Assembly (NCBI GenBank): GCA_024403955.1
Contig: JAKSQX010000004.1
Coordinates: 1-64,000 of the forward strand
Origin: Clostridia bacterium
GTDB lineage: Bacteria > Bacillota > Clostridia > Oscillospirales > Acutalibacteraceae
Length of the DNA stretch: 64,000 nucleotides
Reading direction: 5' to 3'
In this document: positions 58,796-64,000 of the stretch, in pieces
Position numbering within the stretch: the first letter of the stretch is position 1
Layout: every line of letters begins with the position of its first letter
The notes under the pieces: model-generated
Told to the model about the DNA's origin: nothing
The model's database searches: none
The model's input: the letters and a program-made list of their open reading frames with translations, nothing else
Made by a program: the position numbers and the translations under genes

Positions 58796-59974
58796 ATGAG
58801 AAGACGTTTTTGGCGCGCACTAGCAATTATCTTAATCCTTTGTCTTGGTATTCTTCTCTACTCAAGAGCACCTAAAGTTGATAAATCAATCAACCACGAC
58901 ACATGGAAAACAAACTACACATATGTCTTTGTTCACGGTCTCTCCGGTTGGGGCAGTTATGACACCAGATACAAGTTCATGCCTTACTGGGGCATGTTCG
59001 GTGGAGACAATATCAAGTACTTCAACAAACAGGGATTCACCACTGCTGCGGCATCTGTTGACCCACACGGCAGTGCTTGGGACCGTGTATGCGAGCTCTA
59101 TGCACAGCTCACAGGAACTAAAGTTGACTACGGTGAGGCACATTCAAAAGCAATGGGTCACGACCGCTACGGTGAAGATTACACCGACAGAGCGCTCATC
59201 GAAAAATGGGATGCTGAAAACAAGATAAACCTTGTTGGCCACAGCTTTGGTGGTGTAACAGTAAGACTCCTTGCTGAGCTCATGGCAAATGGTGATGAGG
59301 CAGAAGTAAAAGCTTCTGGAGATAACACCTCTCCTCTCTTCACCGGTGGTAAAGCAGATTGGATCTACAGTATAACAACCCTCGCCGCGCCAACAAATGG
59401 TACAACAGCATATGACCTCGCTGATGCAATTGACCCAGAACCATCAACTGGTTTCACAGCGAGAATTGAAGCAGCCCTAAGCAAAGCTATGGGTTCCGCT
59501 AACAGCGATGATGACTTTATCGAGAATGATTGTGCAGCATATGATATGAATATCGACAATGCAAAAATTATTAACGATAGAATTGAAACTCTCGAGAATG
59601 TCTACTACTTCTCAATCCCTTGTTGCTCAACGACTGACAGTGGTAAAGGTTATCAAAGAATCAACACTGACATCACTGATATGATGTTCCGTGCATCTGG
59701 CCGCCTTATGGGTGCCTACACCTACACAACTAAAGGTGGAATAAAGATTGACAAGAAGTGGCTTCCAAATGATGGCCTCGTAAATACATACTCAGCAAGG
59801 GCACCGTTTGATGCGCCTCAGAAAGACCTAGATACTGTACACGTTGAGAAAGGCATTTGGCAGGTTTACCCAACATTTGAGGGTGACCATATGTCAATAA
59901 TCGGTGGTCTCTTCAAAACGGTGAATGTCAAATCCTACTACACAGACTTCATGTGTCTCATAAATGAACAATAA
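58796..59974 (+). CDS. Membrane-anchored/secreted lipase-like alpha/beta hydrolase (family I.5-like)
   Basis: 392 residues. Residues 7-22 form a signal/anchor helix. VFVHGLSGWG gives the oxyanion hole, GHSFGG the nucleophile (S150), NDGLVN and GDHMSIIGG the later catalytic region. The set D96, H116, H122 has the same spacing as zinc ligands D61, H81, H87 of Geobacillus L1/P1 lipases; the fourth ligand segment (WGL region) is missing. It probably acts outside the membrane on lipids or esters. Start ATG follows AAGGAGG, 10 nt after the flavoprotein. Confidence 0.82.
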   Translation: MRRRFWRALAIILILCLGILLYSRAPKVDKSINHDTWKTNYTYVFVHGLSGWGSYDTRYKFMPYWGMFGGDNIKYFNKQGFTTAAASVDPHGSAWDRVCELYAQLTGTKVDYGEAHSKAMGHDRYGEDYTDRALIEKWDAENKINLVGHSFGGVTVRLLAELMANGDEAEVKASGDNTSPLFTGGKADWIYSITTLAAPTNGTTAYDLADAIDPEPSTGFTARIEAALSKAMGSANSDDDFIENDCAAYDMNIDNAKIINDRIETLENVYYFSIPCCSTTDSGKGYQRINTDITDMMFRASGRLMGAYTYTTKGGIKIDKKWLPNDGLVNTYSARAPFDAPQKDLDTVHVEKGIWQVYPTFEGDHMSIIGGLFKTVNVKSYYTDFMCLINEQ

Positions 59975-59979
59975 AAAAT

Positions 59980-60013
59980 AGCTCCCTCATCAAAACGAGG
60001 GAGCTTTTATTTT
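59980..60013. terminator. Bidirectional terminator between the two lipase-like genes
   Basis: AGCTCCCTC and GAGGGAGCT pair around an eight-base loop, flanked by A-run on the left and TTTATTTTT on the right. Confidence 0.85.
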
Positions 60014-60016
60014 TAA

Positions 60017-61222
60017 TTAAAGGTCTACTGTTGGAAGGTTGTTGATTCTCTTGAGAATATCATAGAAGAAGATTGTGTAATCAGCCTTAGTCTCAAGAGT
60101 ACCACAGTAGCACATATGGTCCTTAGACTCTGTTGGCATATCATACCAAACGCCTGGCTTGAGGTCAAAGTCGCCTTCCCATGGCTGCCAGTTCTCACGT
60201 CTTGGAGCCTGCTCTGTTCTTGTATTAACAAGACCATCATTCATCTGCCATGAAGCATCAACTTCTGCGTGATTTGCATCAGCAGGGTTGCCCTTGTACT
60301 TACCAACAATCTTAGCTGTTGGCTTCATGAATGGGATGCACTTTTTGAGTGGAACCCAATTGCCCTCTGCATTCTGCTCTGTGCAGCAAGCTGAGTAAGC
60401 AAAGTAATAGATATTATCAAATGCTTTCCAATCAGCTGAACGCTCACGGAACTTGTGAATGTAAAGGTCGTTGAGGCAGCAGTCCTCTGAATAGTAGTAA
60501 CGCTTAGCGTTCTTGAAATCGAGGCGGAACTTAGACCACTTTCTCTCCTCTGGTGCGCAGCCAAGGCCCCATGATTCCATCTGAGGGTCATACCAATCAC
60601 CGAATGGAATACTGCCGAGACCAGCAAGGAATGCTACGAGTGCCTGAGCGATGTATGGAGCTGGCTTTTCGATAGCATAAAGGAATGAAATACCATCGTT
60701 TGCTGCTGCAAGTGTTGTGCATGAGTGAATCCAATTCTCGTGTCCACCCTTAAAGAACTCTGAAAGTTCCTCTGCTGGTGTGCCGTCGATTTCTTCCTGG
60801 CAACCACGTACAACCATATCTACAAAGAAACGTACTGTTGGGCCACCGAATGAGTGACCAATTACGTTGATCTTCTTAATCTTGCCTTCGTCATCAAGCT
60901 CGCCCCAATCAGGAACCATAGCCTCATATGTACGACCATAACGAGCGTGACCCATCTTCTCAGAGTGAACCTTGCCGTAGTCTACACGGCCACCAACAAT
61001 CTGAGCCCATGCTTCACAAGCACGGTCCCACATTGATGTGAAACCAGACATTGAAGGTGTGTGCATCTCTGCACCATACTTTTCAAAAAGTTTTGGGATA
61101 CTCTGGTTGTAGAAACCAAAGTATGGGCAATACTTAGAAATCTTTTCGTTGTCACCAAAGCCAGCAAAGCCATGGAATACAACATAAGGATAGTTATTAA
61201 GTCCAAATAATTGATTATTCAT
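60017..61222 (-). CDS. Cytosolic lipase-like alpha/beta hydrolase, paralogue of the facing gene
   Basis: 401 residues without signal peptide. Same family as the convergent gene: VVFHGFAGFG, nucleophile GHSFGG (S124), MNDGLVNTR and KDHMCYCG. D66, H86 and H92 match the zinc-ligand spacing of Geobacillus L1 lipase, and MESWGL aligns with the segment of its fourth ligand, with glutamate instead of aspartate. Several cysteine pairs (CC, twice) are present. The lack of export signal is unusual for this lipase family. It stands alone, with its promoter presumably at 61230-61270. Confidence 0.85.
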   Translation of the reverse strand: MNNQLFGLNNYPYVVFHGFAGFGDNEKISKYCPYFGFYNQSIPKLFEKYGAEMHTPSMSGFTSMWDRACEAWAQIVGGRVDYGKVHSEKMGHARYGRTYEAMVPDWGELDDEGKIKKINVIGHSFGGPTVRFFVDMVVRGCQEEIDGTPAEELSEFFKGGHENWIHSCTTLAAANDGISFLYAIEKPAPYIAQALVAFLAGLGSIPFGDWYDPQMESWGLGCAPEERKWSKFRLDFKNAKRYYYSEDCCLNDLYIHKFRERSADWKAFDNIYYFAYSACCTEQNAEGNWVPLKKCIPFMKPTAKIVGKYKGNPADANHAEVDASWQMNDGLVNTRTEQAPRRENWQPWEGDFDLKPGVWYDMPTESKDHMCYCGTLETKADYTIFFYDILKRINNLPTVDL

Positions 61223-61280
61223 TAATAATCTCCTCCGAAATTAATTAGTGTGGACATTATAATATACTTGTACGAAAAAA

Positions 61281-62012
61281 TCAAACGTAATCTTGTAGAC
61301 CTTGGAGTTTGAACGGAAGTTCCATATGGTTTGCTTCAAGGAGTTCCTTATCATTTAAAATCTCATTAGCAGGACCATCAGCAACGATGGCTCCATCGTG
61401 CATGAGTATTACTCTCTCACATGTATCGAGAATCATATCAAGGTCATGAGATGCAATAACTTTTGTAACCTTTAATCCATTGATAGCGTTAATTACTCGG
61501 CGACGATTTTCTGGGTCCAATGCAGTTGATGGTTCATCCATCAAAATTACTTTTGGACGCATTGTAAGTATGGTTGCAATAGCAGCCATACGCTTTTCGC
61601 CACCAGAAATCTTGTGGTTGTACTTGTGCTTTAAATATGTAAGACCAAGTTCCTCAAGTACCTCATCAACTCTGGCCTCTGCCTCCTCTTTGGTATGGCC
61701 ATAGTTAAGTGGGCCAAACATCATATCCTCATAAACAGTCGGCATAAACATCTGGTTGTCAGAATCCTGAAGGACAAAGCCAATCTTGCGTCTGATTTCC
61801 TCAAGATTCTTCTTGTTTACTTCAAGGTCAGATACTTTGATTGTACCCTCATGAGGCAAAAGTCCGAGAAGGACCTTCATAAGTGTTGATTTACCAGCAC
61901 CATTGCAACCGATGAGGCCTATAGTCTCACCTTCTGCAATCTCAAAATTGAGGTCTTTTAAAACTTGTATTCCATTTTCATATGAGAAGTTGACGTTCTT
62001 AAATTCGATCAT
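61281..62012 (-). CDS. cbiO: ECF-type cobalt/nickel transporter ATPase
   Basis: 243 residues, a standard ABC ATPase: Walker A GCNGAGKST (about 36-44), Q-loop QDSDNQMF, signature SGGEKRM, Walker B VILMDEPS, and H-loop ASHDLD. The FxQDxDNQxF form of the Q-loop is typical of ECF/Cbi transporters. It powers metal uptake with CbiQ and CbiM. Overlaps cbiQ by 4 nt. Only one ATPase gene is present, so it acts as a homodimer. Confidence 0.93.
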   Translation of the reverse strand: MIEFKNVNFSYENGIQVLKDLNFEIAEGETIGLIGCNGAGKSTLMKVLLGLLPHEGTIKVSDLEVNKKNLEEIRRKIGFVLQDSDNQMFMPTVYEDMMFGPLNYGHTKEEAEARVDEVLEELGLTYLKHKYNHKISGGEKRMAAIATILTMRPKVILMDEPSTALDPENRRRVINAINGLKVTKVIASHDLDMILDTCERVILMHDGAIVADGPANEILNDKELLEANHMELPFKLQGLQDYV

Positions 62013-62788
62013 ACAAAAAGACCTCCTAACAATTCGGTAATATTGAACACTCTAGCGCATACAAAACAAGCGATGCAGCCCACGAGGAAAACTAAATCCC
62101 TAGCATTTAATTTTCGTTGGGATGCATAGTAGAACTCGCCCTTGAATGCACGAAGTTGCATACTATTGTAGAGTTCTGATGCTTTATCCATAGAGCGAAG
62201 TAAGAGCTGGCCGAGGAATGAACCCCACGCTTTCATTGCGATGCCCTTTTGTTTTGGGGCGCGCAATTTGTAAGCGTCGGTCATGATGGCCACTTCCCTT
62301 ACGAGCACACTGATATAACGATATGTCAAAAGTAGTAGTGTAACAAGGATGCTCGGAACATGTATTTTCCTGAGGGCTGCGCAGAGGCCATCTATCGGTG
62401 TGGTTGCCACCATGATGAAGGAGGCCATTAAGGAAAACGTACCCTTCATCATTAAGGTAATCATCGATATGAGGCCAGCCTTGCCCTCAAAAATAGGATT
62501 GAATATTCCTACCATTAAAACGAGCGGAAGCACCAGCCTCAATTTATAGAAGCAGGTGCTAATCTTGATACCGGCAAATTCAAATACAAGCACTGGATAT
62601 ATGAGCATTATAAATAGTCCAGTGAGGTTGTATTTTGAAAATGAAACTACACAGTAAATATATGCAATTGTAACTAAGAGCTTCACGAGTGGATGGAGCT
62701 CGTGTACCAATGAGTTGCCATTGGCGAGCTCATCCATGTCGCGAAGTTCGTTTAAGGCATTACTTGCCTTGTTGGTCCCCTTGCTCAT
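62009..62788 (-). CDS. cbiQ: ECF-type transporter transmembrane component CbiQ
   Basis: 259 residues with four to six membrane helices. The cytoplasmic coupling segment, with SFLGQLLLRSMDKASELYNSM and an MQLRAFKG that contacts the ATPase, is characteristic of CbiQ/EcfT. N-terminal GNSLVHELHPLVKLL also matches. Links cbiM and cbiO; overlaps cbiM by 29 nt at its start, so its true start may be a little downstream. Confidence 0.92.
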   Translation of the reverse strand: MSKGTNKASNALNELRDMDELANGNSLVHELHPLVKLLVTIAYIYCVVSFSKYNLTGLFIMLIYPVLVFEFAGIKISTCFYKLRLVLPLVLMVGIFNPIFEGKAGLISMITLMMKGTFSLMASFIMVATTPIDGLCAALRKIHVPSILVTLLLLTYRYISVLVREVAIMTDAYKLRAPKQKGIAMKAWGSFLGQLLLRSMDKASELYNSMQLRAFKGEFYYASQRKLNARDLVFLVGCIACFVCARVFNITELLGGLFV

Positions 62789-63848
62789 TTACTTCCTTCT
62801 TTTTAATAAGCTTAGGTATAAATGATACCACAACTATGATAGCTGCTACAATAGCAATTCCAACTAAACCTGATGTTGTTGTGCCTGCAACAGAATCGCT
62901 ATTTTTAAATGCGTAATCTGGGAGGAATGCAAGCTTGTCCTGAATGCCCTGTGCTTTATCAGCAGCATCACTTTGTACACCATAGTCGTCCTCATCAAGT
63001 CCCATGTTCTGGCTGTAACCTGATTCTGCATTACCAAAGAGTGACCACTCAAGTCCATCTGGATTACCACTAGCAAGAAGTGAACATCCACCGCCAATTA
63101 CAATAGCAACTACTGCAAGTACAGCGATAGTTGACTTGAATGACAATTTACCCTCTGACTTTGCTTTTTCAGCACCATCAGCACAGTTCCAAGCTGTCTG
63201 TGGTTTAAAGTCCTTAATAAGTTCTGGTCTTGCCTCACTAATAAAGAGAAGGATTGCTGATGTAACCAAGCCCTCTACTAAACCGATTGCAAGATGAATA
63301 GGCTGCATAATTGCAACGAATGTGCCGAAAGGCAAATCAGTAATACCAGAAAGACTTGTTTCCAGTACTACAGAAAACGCTCCTAGTTGCAACGTCAAAA
63401 CGCATCCAAGTATAGGTGCTAAGATAAGTTTCAACTTAGAAGACATCTTAGATTTCATAATAGGCTTCCAAATCAAATAATATCCAACGAAACATCCATA
63501 GAACGCCATGTTCCATACATTCGCTCCAAGGGCCAAGAGACCGCCGTCAGCGAAGAATAGACACTGGATGGCAAGGATGACAATCATTGACAAAAAACCT
63601 GCCTGTGGGCCTAAGAGAGAAGTAAGAAGCATGCCACCGCAGATATGACCAGATGAACCTGTACCAGGAATGGTGTAGTTAATCATCTGTCCTGCAAAAA
63701 CAAGTGCTGCTGTAACAGCCATTGTAGGAATTTTGATTGAATCCTTTTCTTTATTTACCTTAATAATACTTGTGCCTGCAGCAATTGCTGACGCTGCATA
63801 CATAGTTGTTGCTACTGCTGGAGATAGCAGCGCGTCTGCCATATGCAT
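62760..63848 (-). CDS. cbiM: Cobalt/nickel ECF substrate-binding protein CbiM with fused CbiN-like (PDGLE) domain
   Basis: 362 residues. N-terminal MHMADALLSP puts histidine at position 2, the metal-coordinating feature of CbiM/NikM; H68 in SSGHICGG and H185 in QPIHLA are also conserved. The seven-helix core ends at about 205. A fused module with a helix, the PDGLE motif (263-267) and a final helix (about 327-345) replaces separate CbiN. Co2+ or Ni2+ cannot be told apart. Start ATG has AAGGGGG eight nt upstream, which lies in an inverted repeat. Confidence 0.92.
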   Translation of the reverse strand: MHMADALLSPAVATTMYAASAIAAGTSIIKVNKEKDSIKIPTMAVTAALVFAGQMINYTIPGTGSSGHICGGMLLTSLLGPQAGFLSMIVILAIQCLFFADGGLLALGANVWNMAFYGCFVGYYLIWKPIMKSKMSSKLKLILAPILGCVLTLQLGAFSVVLETSLSGITDLPFGTFVAIMQPIHLAIGLVEGLVTSAILLFISEARPELIKDFKPQTAWNCADGAEKAKSEGKLSFKSTIAVLAVVAIVIGGGCSLLASGNPDGLEWSLFGNAESGYSQNMGLDEDDYGVQSDAADKAQGIQDKLAFLPDYAFKNSDSVAGTTTSGLVGIAIVAAIIVVVSFIPKLIKKKEVNEQGDQQGK

Positions 63849-63940
63849 AAAAGTATCCCCCTTAAAAAGAAAAATTAAAATGGCAAAATTATTCTACAAA
63901 CAAAAACATCCCCCCACAAGCCCTGTGGGGGGATACTTTT
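63849..63940 (-). promoter_or_regulatory. Leader of cbiM with competing RNA pairings
   Basis: AAAAGTATCCCCC at 63849-63861 is the exact complement of GGGGGATACTTTT at 63928-63940. In the minus-strand RNA, the second site (5') can pair with the first, which carries the cbiM ribosome site AAGGGGG. The same 5' arm can instead pair with 63908-63918 to make a terminator stem. No known cobalamin, nickel-cobalt or other aptamer is visible between them. Confidence 0.55.
63908..63934. terminator. Terminator hairpin upstream of cbiM
   Basis: ATCCCCCCACA (63908-63918) and TGTGGGGGGAT (63924-63934) form an 11-bp perfect stem around AGCCC. T-runs follow on both strands (ACTTTTTT on plus, GTTTTTG on minus). 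It would end the gene to the right, or attenuate cbiM. Confidence 0.75.
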
Positions 63941-63947
63941 TTAATTA

Positions 63948-64000
63948 TTAGTTCATTTCGCCTTCAATTTCTTCTTTCTTTTTCTTTGTTACAACGAACA
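63948..64000 (-). CDS. 3' end of an unidentified gene
   Basis: The last 16 codons and stop of a leftward gene entering from the right edge; the visible end reads VVTKKKKEEIEGEMN. It is lysine/glutamate rich and too short to identify. It lies directly before the hairpin upstream of cbiM, so it could be cotranscribed with the cobalt transporter genes. Confidence 0.45.
   Translation of the reverse strand, partial: FVVTKKKKEEIEGEMN

Noticed and set aside
63849..63945. Cobalamin riboswitch before cbiM
   Set aside because: The leader is too short (about 100 nt, mostly terminator and A/T-rich DNA) and has no B12-box (such as GCCACTG).

Overview
The window looks like chromosomal core sequence from a Gram-positive anaerobe of the Clostridia (Bacillota). 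The base composition is moderate to low in G+C by eye. The signs are an operon for an A/V-type ATPase with a sodium-type c-ring, SepF/DivIVA division genes, CoaX, NrdR, RNase M5, ComEC, a 2[4Fe-4S] ferredoxin, an ECF cobalt/nickel transporter and a 6S-like RNA. Family or genus cannot be fixed from the sequence alone. I see no insertion sequence, phage, CRISPR array, rRNA or toxin-antitoxin pair. Genes are packed, with many 1-20 nt overlaps, and GTG/TTG starts are common.

Layout. 0-0.9 kb: truncated membrane-anchored PHP phosphatase. 1-9.7 kb: V-ATPase operon, transcribed leftward in the order H-I-K-E-C-F-A-B-D, with a good promoter and terminator. 9.9-13.3 kb: long-form PRPP synthetase converging on NAD-dependent DNA ligase. 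13.4-14 kb: DUF1292 gene and a candidate 6S RNA. 14-16.7 kb: leftward group of coaX, an alpha/beta hydrolase, a coiled-coil protein and an orphan class I fumarase beta subunit. 16.8-20.8 kb: zinc-ribbon/TPM/SPFH operon like B. subtilis ydjGHI, probably envelope stress. 21-24.3 kb: transglutaminase-like protein, M20 peptidase, MBL hydrolase, tRNA-Ser(GGA). 24.4-31.9 kb: rightward operon with nrdR, a CPBP-like membrane gene, DAHP synthase, aroB, aroA, aroC, a chorismate mutase/shikimate dehydrogenase/shikimate kinase fusion, and a phosphatidylserine synthase. Only dehydroquinate dehydratase is missing from chorismate synthesis. 32-33.8 kb: ferredoxin, trmN6, rsmI.

33.8-55.9 kb is one long leftward stretch. 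Read in the direction of transcription it holds a RmlA-RmlC fusion, rmlD, alaS, a HIT protein, comEC, holA, RNase M5, cca, a DUF896 protein, miaA, a HlyD-like protein, the PLP protein YggS, sepF, divIVA, lspA, rluD, split transketolase, an Ntn amidohydrolase, a ZIP transporter, tRNA-Pro(CGG), ychF and a CDF exporter. 56-60 kb, rightward: two FAD flavoproteins and a membrane-anchored lipase-like protein. A cytosolic paralogue of that lipase faces it (60-61.2 kb). 61.3-63.8 kb: cbiM(N)-cbiQ-cbiO. The leader of cbiM carries an inverted repeat in which one arm can form either a terminator or a duplex over the ribosome binding site.

The points most worth following are the cbiM leader, the zinc-ribbon/TPM/SPFH operon, the two unusual enzyme fusions (CM-SDH-SK and RmlA-RmlC), the pair of family I.5-like lipases, and the comEC start codon sitting on a terminator.
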